A stretch of DNA of 64,000 nucleotides, taken from Pseudorasbora parva (Eukaryota; Chordata; Actinopteri; Cypriniformes; Gobionidae). Each line of letters opens with the position of its first letter. The first letter of the stretch is position 1. Below the pieces are notes generated by a model. It saw only the letters and a program-made list of their open reading frames with translations. It did no database searches and was not told where the DNA came from. Where the stretch lies: positions 6,015,361 to 6,079,360 of the forward strand of contig NC_090196.1 in the NCBI RefSeq assembly GCF_024679245.1, given 5' to 3'. The position numbers and the translations under genes were made by a program. Positions 45,125 to 56,520 of the stretch are shown here, one piece after another.

Positions 45125-45740
45125 TTTAAAAAAAAGAAAAGAAAAGTGTATTCCAAAAATACCCGGATGGGTCCGGACAGACTCTAACTGCTTATATTGC
45201 CCACAACCCATTGCGAGTCGGACGAGGATTGGATTAGAACTACAAACATGGATACAAAGTGTTAAAAAACTACAAACATGGCAGATGAGTGAGCCTGACA
45301 ATCAAGTGGCGAGGTTTAGAGTGGATAATTATCAGTATCTAACCTGACGAAATTATATTTTTCAATGTTATCCACATTATATTTCATCTGCAGCCACATT
45401 GTAATGCTATGCTTGGCCATTATCTTTTAAATGCATCATTATATTCAAACTGCAAGCAGGAGAGTCTCCGCATGAAAGACCCACGACTGGCAGATCAACG
45501 AGCTAGAATTCTCTCTGAACAGGCAGGAAATTAAATTCGATTGAAATAAATGAGGAGGATTTGAACTGTTACAAGATGATTGACAGGGCAGTTTAAACGC
45601 TGACAGGATGCACGTAACTAAGATAAAGAGTAGAAAATGTCCCAAAGTTGCATACTCTTCTGCTACACACTCAAAAACATGTACTTTTATGCCTCACAAA
45701 AAGAGTACATACTGTTATGGCGTAGTTTAAGTAGGTGAAT
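45125..45740. mobile_element. Diverged copy of the MITE at 1046-1811
   Basis: Shares GCCCACAACCCATTGCGAGT, GGACGAGGATTGGATTAGAA and the right-end AAAAAGAGTACATACT with the first copy. Its left TIR is missing and its right TIR is decayed. Confidence 0.85.
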
Positions 45741-46730
45741 GTGACTAAACAGAGCATTAATGTGACAGACCTATATCCACAATGAATATAACTAATACAA
45801 ACACTATAACCCATTAGTCTAACTGCCCAAATAACTCTTGCGATTGAGTATATAAACTGTGCAGCGCGTTTAGTGATGTTCAGGCACTCAAGTGACGCAG
45901 ACGGAAGCTCTTGCACATGACCTATATGCTATTTACACTAATAATGCACTCGGCTCGCCTCACTGTACGCAGAAAAGCGAGCGTCTGACTGCATGCATGT
46001 TGGGTGAGAGTTAATGTTACTGCAGCTGACATTTTCCAATATACAGCACTGCGCAGCTAATGTCATCCGAGTCCGACCCCCATTCTCTGCTCCTGCTATA
46101 CCGTGACAATTGACTTAAAGCTACACAGAACGCCAAGAACGTGTATTGAACGTTTTTGGTTTAAATTTGAAGACAAAACATGTGGCATCTGAAGACGGCA
46201 GAGCCAGCCAGAAACATCACAGTACAGAGTACAGGAAATGCTCTCATTAAACATTTACACGGCCGTTCCCCCACAAAACAGCACATTCCCATTTCAAATC
46301 CCAGCACAGAGGATCCCACATCAAACGCTCTCCATCACAAACAGGCCCAGCTGCCAATCACATCCACTGACACTCCCGGCCCTCTTATGATTTTAATTAA
46401 TGTTTATCCCTGGTCCTCTTCCGCATTCATATTTAGAGCATGCTGGTGAAACGCAGAGGAATAATTCATGAGGAATGTGATTAAACCATGAAGTGTGATA
46501 AAGTTTAGTGGCACTAATGAGGACGAGCCTCCAGAGGGACTTCAATATGTAAAGTCCGAGTCAAAACTCTCACTCGGTAAAGATCAGCAAATTGACAACG
46601 CATCAAGACTGACATTTAACAGTATTGATAACAGATTAAATCAATCTGGATTCTTAATCGCAGGATTGTGAAAGCATGGCTTTTAAATATGTTTAATGAA
46701 GTAAACACTCATGAGCCGGGAGCGGGCTTC
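45741..46730. other. Intron 1 sequence, apparently unique; candidate conserved non-coding segment 46300-46520
   Basis: No transposon ends. 46385-46500 has homeodomain-like words (TTTTAATTAATG, ATAATTCATGAGG, GTGATTAAACC) in otherwise mixed-composition sequence, the look of a vertebrate conserved non-coding element. This is an impression only. Confidence 0.3.
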
Positions 46731-46935
46731 GGTAACACTTTCATTGAGGATCCAATTCTCACTATTGATGCGGATTAGCATGCATATTACTACTGGCCAA
46801 TTTATTAATGGCTTATTCTACGTCCCTTAATCCTGATACCTAAACGAACTATTATAAACAGTAATTTATAATAGGCAAAAGGCAAAAGTCGTCGATAAAT
46901 GTGAGAATTGGAACCAAAACTAAAGTGTGACCAAA
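46731..46935. mobile_element. Short MITE, TIR GGTAACACTTT
   Basis: GGTAACACTTTCATTG at 46731 and its approximate inverse CAAAACTAAAGTGTGACC ending at about 46932. Non-coding. Confidence 0.65.
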
Positions 46936-46956
46936 CGTACTTAATGGATGATATTA

Positions 46957-47334
46957 TTTTAAAGGTGCTCTAGAAGGAGTTGAAACAATATGTTAAACTG
47001 TTCTCTGATATCTACATAGAGGGTGTGTGGTTTATTTAAGGGTTCAAATTGTCCAGATACAGTTTTACAGGTCCATTTACAACCCTATAAATTGTCCCTA
47101 GGAAGTAATGCTCTGTTTTTGCCTTATTTGGAAGGATTGTGAATATTAATGTAGGGTTCGGCTCTGATTGGCTGTTTCACTGCGGCTCCTTTCAGTGACA
47201 GAAACGCATCTACCGTATACTGTCAATCATGTAAGGGATAATGTACACCCAGCCGGTTGTTATCGCAGAATAAACCTCGACAGAGTGATCAGGACCCCGA
47301 CAGGACTCAATTTTTCATTCTATGGCACCTTTAA
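46957..47334. mobile_element. MITE, TIR TTTAAAGGTGC
   Basis: TTTAAAGGTGCTCTAGAA at 46958 and the inverse TTCTATGGCACCTTTAAA ending at 47334 differ at two positions. Non-coding. A common arrangement in fish repeats. Confidence 0.75.
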
Positions 47335-47466
47335 ATGGAGGATTATGGAAATATTGTCAAAAATATGTTGCATTAGGCCAGAAAAAAAAAGGTTGATTAA
47401 CAAAAATTATTCTCAATAAATTAAATTCTTGCAGTATCTCTACTAATATATATATATACGCACACA

Positions 47467-48276
47467 GTGCCTTGCGAAAGTATTCGGCCTCCTTGAACTT
47501 TGCGACCTTTTGCCACATTACAGGCTTCAAACATAAATATATAAAACTGTAATTTTTTGTGAAGAATCAACAACAAGTGGGACACAATCATGAAGTGGAA
47601 TGAAATTTATTGGATATTTCAAACTTTTTTAACAAATCAAAAACTGAAAAATTGGGCGTGCAAAATTATTCGGCCCCTTTACTTTCAGAGCAGCAAACTC
47701 TCTCCAGAAGTTCAGTGAGGATCTCTGAATGATCCAATGTTGACCTAAATGACTAATGATGATAAATAGAGTCCACCGGTGTGTAATCAAGTCTCCGTAT
47801 AAATGCACCTGCACTGTGATAGTCTCAGAGGTCCGTTTAAAGTGCAGAGAGCATCATGAAGAACAAGGAACACTCCAGGCAGGTCTGAGATACTGTTGTG
47901 GAGAAGTTTAAAGCCGGATTTGGATACAAAAAGATTTCCCAAGCTTTAAACATCCCAAGGAGCACTGTGCAAGCGATAATATTGAAATGAAAGGAGTATC
48001 AGACCACTGCAAATCTACCAAGATCTACCTGGCCGTCCCTCTAAACTTTCAGCTCATACAAGGAGAAGACTGATCAGAGATCAGCCGAGAGGCCCATGAT
48101 CACTCTGGAGGAACTGCAGAGATCTACAGCTGAGGTGGGAGACTCTGTCCATAGGACAACAATCAGTCGTATACTGCACAAATCTGGCCTTTCTGGAAGA
48201 GTGGCAAGAAGAAAATAGTGTCGTTTAAAGTTTGCCACAAGCCACCTGGGAGACACACCAAGGTGTGGAAGAAGAA
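47467..48276 (+). mobile_element. Truncated Tc1-like element
   Basis: Begins CAGTGCCTTGCGAAAGTATT and continues through leader and transposase start (MKNKEHSRQV, 47856) to LHKSGLSGRVARRK and a short further stretch. It ends near 48276, before the catalytic region. Stops (after SRQV, after AIILK) and a frameshift show decay. Confidence 0.88.
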
Positions 48277-49960
48277 CATGTTAACAGAAAATGGGCAAAG
48301 AGGCGGAGCTAAGGTGACAGACAGCGGATAAATGGCTATCCACCTGTCACTCAAAGTGTGTGACACCCTTAATTATGCAGAACTTTAAGGCTTTATATAA
48401 TGTAAACTAATGAGAAATTTTAAAAAAATCACCCCCCTCACAATTGTCATGAAGAGTTCGTGTAAAAAGCCTCAAGGTGTTTGCACTTACTGTAGATACT
48501 CCAAAAAAAATATTCTGTGATAATTCAGGCATTTGAGGATGATATTTTGCAGACAATTTTTCTTCATTAAACTATCATTTAAACTACTCTATTTGATTAC
48601 ATTATAATTACTTAATAAATTATTGGTTTTCTACAAATTACCTCAAATTGTATGTTTTTCGTTTTGTTTTACTTCATCGGAATGGTACAAAACTTTTGTA
48701 AAGTTTTTGGCACTTGCTATGTGACACGGTTCTAAAAGGTTAAATGGTCCTGATAATATATAAATATATAAACAGGAGACAAATTTCATCTAGTGGAAAA
48801 TATGGTACTGCAGCCAAATAAAATCTTACTGAAAGCTAATTTTTTGAGATATCAACCTCAAATTTGAAACACAACTTGTTTATATATATATATATACCTT
48901 GTTAATGTGTAATGTGTTTTTGAAAATATATATTTCATATAAAAATTGAAAATAGTATTTCTGTGCATTTCCAAAACAATAAACGTAAAATTCTGTAAAA
49001 TGTTATTCACTCCAGCAATAATCTCCCTAATGTCTTCTTTTAAAAGAAACGAAACTGAAGTCTGTGCTCTTAAGCATTCAAGATTCGCACTGTTGGAAAG
49101 TCCATTTTCAAAAAGTGAATAAATGGATTATAAATACAGCATAAATATAATTTAGTACCATAAAATCCCCTAAAAATACAAAATATTAAATAAAAAACAT
49201 TATCAAACTAAAATATAGTACATTCATTTAATTGAAAAATAAATTGGGTCATTTATGTCTAACACATGAAGAGCACCAGAGGGTTTTAAAATGACCTACT
49301 TTTTAAAAAAGAGAAGTTTTCGAGTAAAATTACTTCTTTTTAAAAAAATTTTTTTTTTATAATTTACATCTGACCAACTAACAGGTTTTTACAGAAGCTT
49401 TTATTTCCCATTTTTCATGATCATTTATTGAGTGTGAATTAGGCGTGATACGTACAGTACACATATCCTGCCTCGTTCAATCTCAATAAATAAACACGAG
49501 GTGTGTGTTGTGTTGGGTTTCGGACTATTAAATGCTTTCTGAGGGCCAGTGTGTGAGAGCTGCACTGCATTCAGGCCTTTGACTGACGGATGAACCCAAT
49601 CAATCACTCCTGTCGCACTTTAAAAGACCAGAGAAAAGCTTCCTCTCCTGCTCGTTCCCCTTCGCCTGTTTATCTTGCAGTGTGTATCGACACGACCCCC
49701 AACACGGAGGGTCCCGCTTCAATGTGTTTAGACGGAACGGCTCAATCCGTCGATACAAGCGCTCTCTGCCTCTTTACTGCTCCATCCAGGAATAGCTTCT
49801 GTTTTCACCTTCACAACTATTGATGCCTAACTTATATACACCTGGGTACTCAAACTCCATGTTCTTTTCTAATTCAAAATGGAACAGTAAAAATGGTGAA
49901 TGGTGAAAAAAGATGAACTGAACAAAATATGAACTGGTTAAATACGTTTTTTTATAATAT
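48277..49960. other. Intron 1 sequence, no recognised gene
   Basis: AT-rich. 49400-49830 is GC-richer and apparently unique, without supported splice-bounded coding sequence. Confidence 0.45.
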
Positions 49961-50369
49961 ACTGTAAAAAAAAATATATTGTTGGTTTTTGTTGGTTTAA
50001 CTTAAAAAAGAAAGTAACCTGGTTGCCTTAAAAATTTGAGTTTATTAAAATTAAAAATTTGAGTTGATACAATGAAGGAAATTTGTTTAATAAATAGAAA
50101 CTCAAGATATTATTGTGTCTGACCAACATAAAAAATTTGATTAATCTTGAAAATAGCACTATTTGGCATGTTTCACTGCGTCACTCATCAGAAATAAAAC
50201 ACACACAATATTACCCAATATGATTACAAAATCTTATAATAATATTTTAATGAAGATTGTCGGACCTCAAAAATATTGTCATTGTATTAACTCAAAATTT
50301 TAATTTCAATGAACTCAAAACTTTAAGGCAACCAGGTTACTTTTTTTCTAAATATTTTTTTACAGTGTA
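49961..50369 (+). mobile_element. MITE, copy 1 of an inverted pair
   Basis: Ends ACTGTAAAAAA and TTTTTTACAGTGT. Contains TTGTTGGTTTAACTTAAAAA and AAGTAACCTGG near the left end and CAACCAGGTTACT near the right, plus a central CATGTTTCACTGCGTCA. Confidence 0.8.
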
Positions 50370-50531
50370 GTTATTCTGTTTTTATTATAAAAAAATGCAT
50401 ATACTTTTACTGTATTACATTTTTGCAATTAATTATATTGTTAAATCTTAATAATAATGGTAACATTACTGTACGATGCTTTATAAAACTGCCATGTCGT
50501 AATACAAAAAAATATTAATTTTTTTGGCCAC

Positions 50532-50920
50532 CACACTGTAAAAAATTATTTAGAAACAAAGTTACCTGGTCGCCTTAAAATTTTGAGTTCATTGAAATGA
50601 ATTTTTTTAGTTAATACAATGACAATTTTTTGAGATCTGACAACCTTTATTAAAATATTATTATACGATTTTGTAATCATATTGGGTAATAGTGTGTGTT
50701 TTATTTCTGATGACGCAGTGAAACATGCCAAATGGTGCTATTTTCATTCAGTTCCTAATGTGGTTCAGACACAATAATATTTTGAGTTTCTATTTATTAA
50801 ACAAATTTCCTTCATTGTATCAACTCAAATGTTTAATTTCAATAAACTCAAAATTTTAAGACAACCAGGTTACTTACTTTTTTAAGTTAAACCAACAAAA
50901 AACAACATTTACCTGTAAAT
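50532..50920 (-). mobile_element. MITE, copy 2, inverted relative to copy 1
   Basis: Reverse-complement counterpart of 49961-50369: ACACTGTAAAAAA at left, TTTTTTAAGTTAAACCAACA near the right end, central TGACGCAGTGAAACATG. The right terminus is slightly decayed. Confidence 0.8.
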
Positions 50921-51473
50921 CTAAGAGGAATAAATATAATTTTACTGTACAATATTGTAAAAAAAATCCTCTATAAATTAAACAAACTGAGTTTTTGTTG
51001 AATGTCCCAAATACTGTATTTTACATTAAATTCTGGTAGCTACCAGTTTTTACTTTTAAAATAAAAATAAAATAAAAAATATTAGTGTAGTGATGCTCAC
51101 AAATGCACAAAATTCAAGAAAGTCCGGTACATCAGCATGAATTCTAATAAATCTTGAGCAAAAGTGATATTTCTCATGTGATGCTGGTTAACATATATAT
51201 GACTTTACACACAGAGCCCTGCTCTCTCAATCTCAGGTGTGTGTTTTAATAATGAACGGCCGATAGACAGAATTACTCTAGAGTTTTTACATATCAATGC
51301 ATGTCCATTGTGTGCTTTAACAAAGCATCTGATTTAAATTCCGAGGTCTAAAGGAAGTTAAAGAGGAAAACTCGCTGCTTCTCAAGACATCGACGCTTCA
51401 TTGATGCTCTGTATAACAGAGAGCTGTGCATCATACATCTAACACATTATGCATAAACGCGTATTTCATTGAT

Positions 51474-51562
<89 letters not shown>

Positions 51563-51954
51563 GGAGCCACATAGTAACTTCGTACATTCGTAACACTTCT
51601 AGGAGAATTGAAAGCATTTTTGGACAACATCAAGTGGTAAATCTAAAAACATTATATTATGCATATTCAGAAATGTCTAATATTAGATACCATTATAATG
51701 CATTGCTTCATAGTGTTAACATTTCTGACACAAAATGACTCTTCATTCCTTAATTATGATTTGGTATAGCTAGCACGCGCTAATTATTTTGCAATCAAAC
51801 GATGCACGCATATGACAAATAAAATGCACTTATAAATGCAATGCCACAATAAAGCAAGAGTAGGCATTTAAAACTTATGCAATATGCAATATGAATTTAA
51901 AAAAAAAATGCTGATACATGATAAATGGATAGATATCGCATTTGAAACGGCACG
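50921..51954. repeat. Intron 1 sequence with (TA)n at 51473-51557
   Basis: Apart from the long TA tract the region looks unique, including 51200-51460 with mixed composition. No exon seen between here and exon 1. Confidence 0.6.
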
Positions 51955-52300
51955 CGCGATCTTTTGACAGAAGCATCGCGTGCGCCTCGGATGCACTCCT
52001 GACAGAGCCACGCGCGCCGTCACTCACCTGCACGACACGGTGATCTCAACTTTAGTGGCGGGGATCCCTGCCGCGAGCGCCTCGAAATCCGCGAGACTCG
52101 CCATGTTCACCAGCCCGCTCGTCACCGTGGACATGATGCTGGCTGAGTGCTGCGGAGAGACACTGCGAGCATCCTTCACTCCGTGGGTCTGGAGTGTGTG
52201 CGTGTGTAAGGGAGTCACACCGCTTCACACGCGACGTCACAGGCGCGCGAGCTGTCCACACGCGCGAGAGAATTCCTGCCAGACGCGTTTGGCACAAAAA
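51955..52300 (-). promoter_or_regulatory. CpG-rich putative promoter / 5' UTR of the copine gene
   Basis: The DNA around and upstream of coding exon 1 is markedly CpG-rich compared with the AT-rich surroundings (many CGCG, CACGCG and ACGCGT words). It lies immediately 5' (minus strand) of the chosen ATG. No clear TATA box at a fixed distance was seen; the transcription start is not determinable by eye. The role is inferred from position and composition. Confidence 0.5.
52028..52134 (-). CDS. cpne5: Copine-5-like, coding exon 1 (N-terminus, start of C2A)
   Basis: Copines are cytosolic calcium-dependent phospholipid-binding proteins with two C2 domains followed by a VWA-like domain. This exon encodes 35 codons plus 2 nt. 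The segment MASLADFEALAAGIPATKVE, followed by ITVSC, is the hallmark copine N-terminus and resembles CPNE5 more than CPNE8. I chose the ATG at 52134; an internal ATG eleven codons in (MASL) is the alternative. The exon ends TGCAG followed by a GTGAGT donor (revcomp of 52022-52027). Its 2-nt overhang AG joins the A that opens exon 2 to make Arg, so the phase fits. CpG-rich DNA lies immediately upstream. Seen: splice site and reading frame. Known: family resemblance. Paralogue (cpne5a, cpne5b or cpne8-like) is inferred. Confidence 0.85.
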
Positions 52301-52445
52301 CATTACATTTCACACAATAAATATTGAAATGGCATTGCACTCTTTGCTTAGATTATCATAGTTTTACACATTTAAGCCCAATAATTCATATTTTAATGCT
52401 TCATAGTATAAAAGATTCAATATTTTTATACATACATACATATAC

Positions 52446-52675
52446 CGATCAGGCATAACATTATGACCACTGATGGGTGAATAATACTGATTATGTCATC
52501 ACGGCACCTGTTAGTGGGTGGGATATATTAGGCAGCAAGTGAACATTTTGTCCTCAAAAGTTGATGTGTTAGAAGCAGGAGAAATGGGCAAGCGTAAGGA
52601 TTTTTGAGCGTGCAGTGGTCAGTATCTATCAAAAGTGCTCCAAGGAAGGAACAGTGGAGAACCGGCCACAGGTCA
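52446..52675 (+). mobile_element. 5' fragment of a Tc1-like element
   Basis: CGATCAGGCATAACATTATG starts a Tc1-type end. The leader is followed by MGKRKDF (52585), a stop (TGA) and, in another frame, codons up to CGGCCACAGGTCA. The match then ends abruptly. The next part of the same family occurs at 63798-64000. Confidence 0.8.
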
Positions 52676-53620
52676 GAATTAGTTTAATAATCCACAGTAT
52701 TTTCCTGTATTTATTTTGGGTATTTATATTGATAATGTGTAGTAAATTACCACAAAAAATGTTTACTTTAGACTGGAATAAGGTCAAACCAGAGCAACGC
52801 AGGTTGTTGATAGCTGGCTGATAATGTTATTAAATTGTATATGGTAGAGAATTAGAGAATTTGTTATTACATTTATAATGCTATTTTTTAACGATTGTTG
52901 CCAAAATAATTAATCAGTAAACCATGCAAACTGGGTAAAAACGGGGAACAAAAGAAACACATCAAGACATCATACATAATGAAAAAAAAAAAAAAGATTC
53001 TTTGCATTTATTTTACATTTATTGTCTGTATTGGGCTCACATGTCACGCGGGTAGGTACTTTTACTGTGTGTGTGTGTGTGTGTGTGTGCCACCACCGAA
53101 GAACATTTCTGCCCCAGGAAAAACCCTGCATAAGTCATAAAAGGTACTAAAGACGTCGTTACAAAGTCTATCACACTACAGTGGTTGTACAATAATTTTA
53201 TAAGCGTAAAATTTTGAATATTTTTGTGCGCAAAAAATACTTAATAACGACGTATAAAAACATGGCCGATTTCAAAACAAAGCTATCAGCGTAACATTAG
53301 CGATTCATGATACGGTTCGCGATCGCGTGTCAAGGTCAAACCGCCAAACTGCTGAAATCACGTGACTTGACTTTGCCGATCCGCTTTTTTGGGTGGGGAA
53401 GATATTTTATTATACAGATTTTTATTCATATTAGCATTTCCATGTTAATGTTCATTAACAACACCAATAAAAGTGATTTTTTTAATAATTATATTCAGAA
53501 ATGTTTTAATATTAGGGTGTTTTATGGTGTATGTTTATTTTGGTGTGAATAAATGTAAGTGTAAACAGCTCAACTTTGGAGCGCGGAATTTGGGCTTTTT
53601 TGTTGACATTTTGTAAATTA
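52676..53620. other. Upstream flank, no recognised gene
   Basis: Contains an A-run (52982-52995) and (GT)n (53069-53088). No exon recognised. Confidence 0.45.
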
Positions 53621-54150
53621 AACTTGACTGGACGACTACAAAACAAAACACCAGAACCATTTATCCGATCATCCAGAACTTCAGGGAGAGAGGATTGTCT
53701 TCTCCTGAGGAGTTGCTATAATCGAGTCTCGCCGGTGCAGAGCCACTCAGTATGGGCAGCAGGCGCTTTCAAGTGTATAACGCTTTCAGCATTATAGAGC
53801 AACATGACAAGAGAAGACAAGAGGCGAGAGATAATGAAATGGCTCTGATATCATTACACTGCAATTTTGGATGCATGGCCGGGCAACTCCCTATCCTAAT
53901 CCCAAAGAGAACCTGTGGTCGGTCCTCAAAAGGCAAGTGGACAAGCAGAAGTGCACAAACTGGGATCAACTCCAAGCACTAATAGGGCAAGAATGGCTCG
54001 CCATCAGTCAGGACTGGCCCAGAAGCTGATATCCAGCACGCCAGAGCGAACTGCAGAGGTCATGACGAAGAAGGGTCAACACTATAAACAGCTCTTTGCA
54101 TGTGTTGAATGTTTTTGCCAAATAAAGCCTTTCAAATTTATGAAATGAAA
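53620..54150 (+). pseudogene. Internally deleted Tc1-like transposase remnant
   Basis: A piece near 53655-53700 reads like IIQNFRERGLSSP. A C-terminal piece from about 53895 reads ENLWSVLKRQVDKQKCTNWD then QLQALIGQEWLAISQDW. Most of the catalytic region between them is gone, replaced by short unrelated sequence. An AATAAA follows at 54120. Confidence 0.75.
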
Positions 54151-54369
54151 TTGCAGTATTCCATAGAGACGTGAACGATAATCTACAAACACAGCATCAA
54201 ACACTAAACCACTGCCAATGCTTTCGGTCACGACTTTACTCTTTTTAAAAGTATGCTGAAGTAATTTGAAAGGGAAATTATGCCATGTCTTTTAACTCTC
54301 CAGCTCTCTTCGTTTGGAGCTCACACTTGGTTCCATCGCAGTCAAAAACGATTGAAGCCTTGAAATGTA

Positions 54370-55989
54370 CAGTCTTGTTCAAAATAATAGCAGTACAATG
54401 TGACTAACCAGAATAATCAAGGTTTTTCGTATATTTTTTTAGTGCTATGTGGCAAACAAGTTACCAGTAGGTTCAGTAGATTGTCAGAAAACAAACAAGA
54501 CCCAGCATTCATGATATGCACGCTCTTAAGGCTGTGCAATTGGGCAATTAGTTGAAAGGGGTGTGTTCAAAAAAATAGCAGTGTGGCATTCAATCACTGA
54601 GGTCATCAATTTTGTGAAGAAACAGGTGTGAATCAGGTGGCCCCTATTTAAGCATGAAGCCAACACTTGTTGAACATGCATTTGAAAGCTGAGGAAAATG
54701 GGTCGTTCAAGACATTGTTCAGAAGAACAGCGTACTTTGATTAAAAAGTTGATTAGAGAGGGGAAAACCTATAAAGAGGTGCAAAAAATGATAGGCTGTT
54801 CAGCTAAAATGATCTCCAATGCCTTAAAATGGAGAGCAAAACCAGAGAGACGTGGAAGAAAATGGAAGACAACCATCAAAATGGATAGAAGAATAACCAG
54901 AATGGCAAAGGCTCAGCCAATGATCACCTCCAGGATGATCAAAGACAGTCTGGAGTTACCTGTAAGTACTGTGACAGTTAGAAGACGTCTGTGTTAAGCT
55001 AATCTATTTTCAAGAATCCCCCGCAAAGTCCCTCTGTTAAAAAAAAGGCATGTGCAGAAGAGGTTACAATTTGCCAAAGAACACATCAACTGGCCTAAAG
55101 AGAAATGGAGGAACATTTTGTGGACTGATGAGAGTAAAATTGTTCTTTTTAGGTCCAAGGGCCACAGGCAGTTTGTGAGACGACCCCCAAACTCTGAATT
55201 CAAGCCACAGTACACAGTGAAGACAGTGAAGCATGGAGGTGCAAGCATCATGATATGGGCATGTTTCTCCTACTATGGTGTTGGGCCTATTTATCGCATA
55301 CCAGGGATCATGGATCAGTTTGCATATGTTAAAATACTTGAAGAGGTCATGTTGCCCTATGCTGAAGAGGACATGCCCTTGAAACGGTTGTTTCAACAAG
55401 ACAATGACCCAAAACACACTAGTAAACGGGCAAAGTCTTGGTTCCAAACCAACAAAATTAATGTTATGGAGTGGCCAGCCCAATCTCCAGACCTTAATCC
55501 AATTGAGAACTTGTGGGGTGATATCAAAAATGCTGTTTCTGAAGCAAAACCAAGAAATGTGAATGAATTGTGGAATGTTGTTAAAGAATCATGGAGTGGA
55601 ATAACAGCTGAGAGGTGCCACAAGTTGGTTGACTCCATGCCACACAGATGTCAAGCAGTTTTAAAAAACTGTGGTCATACAACTATATATTAGTTTAGTG
55701 ATTCACAGGATTGCTAAATCCCAGAAAAAAAAATGTTTGTACAAAATAGTTTTGAGTTTGTACAGTCAAAGGTAGACACTGCTATTTTTTTGAACACACC
55801 CCTTTCAACTAATTGCCCAATTGCACAGCCTTAAGAGCGTGCATATCATGAATGCTGGGTCTTGTTTGTTTTCTGACAATCTACTGAACCTACTGGTAAC
55901 TTGTTTGCCACGTAGCAATAAAAAATATACTAAAAACCTTGATTTTTCTGGTTAGTCACATTGTACTGCTATTATTTTGAACAAGACTG
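54370..55989 (+). mobile_element. Tc1/mariner DD34E element, 1620 bp, long TIRs
   Basis: CAGTCTTGTTCAAAATAATA and its inverse form the termini, with TA on each side (54368-54369, 55990-55991). The inverted repeats extend about 215 bp (54370-54585 and 55778-55989) with very few differences. It holds a nearly intact transposase gene. Confidence 0.96.
54698..55693 (+). pseudogene. DD34E transposase with a single internal stop
   Basis: One frame runs 331 codons from MGRSRHCSEEQRTLIKKLIR to LKNCGHTTIY, broken only by TAA at 54995-54997 (codon 100). The upstream part carries the paired helix-turn-helix (YKEVQKMIGCSAKMISNALK). The triad is Asp144 (WTDESK), Asp235 (QQDNDPKHTSK) and Glu270 (SPDLNPIENLW), with 34 residues between the last two, as in classical Tc1. 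All other features look intact, so inactivation appears recent. An ATG at 55052 could start only the catalytic part. Confidence 0.93.
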
Positions 55990-55991
55990 TA

Positions 55992-56310
55992 CCTTTTTTT
56001 TCAAGAATATATTTTTGTTCAATATAAATTTTTTGATTCTTAATTAGAATTTTGAGGGGGATTTATGATACTATGCAATGTTTATAAAAATCGTATTAGC
56101 TATTTCTCCTTATTGAAAGTAATACACAAATTTATACTTTAAAATATTTTTTCTAATATACACATAAAAAATGTAACAGAAATGAAGAGGTATGCTTTAT
56201 CACAGCTTAATCAATCCGTCTGATCTGATTTTAATCTCTTATTTGAGTGTTTTGGCTCAATTTGACCGTATAGTTACAGCCACACCAGTTATTTGTGTGT
56301 GTATAATAGT

Positions 56311-56392
<82 letters not shown>

Positions 56393-56516
56393 CATGTGTG
56401 TGTATCTGTCTGTTTTGTAATCTTGTGTAAACTCTTCCTCCTGTTTTTTTTTTTTTTACTGCATTTGCATATACTTGCTCTGTGTTTTAGTCGTGCTAGC
56501 TTTAAATTTAAATATA
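55992..56516. repeat. Upstream flank with (CT)n at 56313-56385
   Basis: AT-rich sequence, then a (CT)n tract followed by (TG)n-like sequence to about 56405 and a T-run at 56446-56457. No gene recognised. Confidence 0.7.
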
Positions 56517-56520
56517 TTAA

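Noticed and set aside
52052..52327. Other frames across the copine first exon (83 and 115 codons)
   Set aside because: CpG-rich sequence lacks stops; only the frame giving IPATKVEITVSC agrees with the copine family and the splice site.
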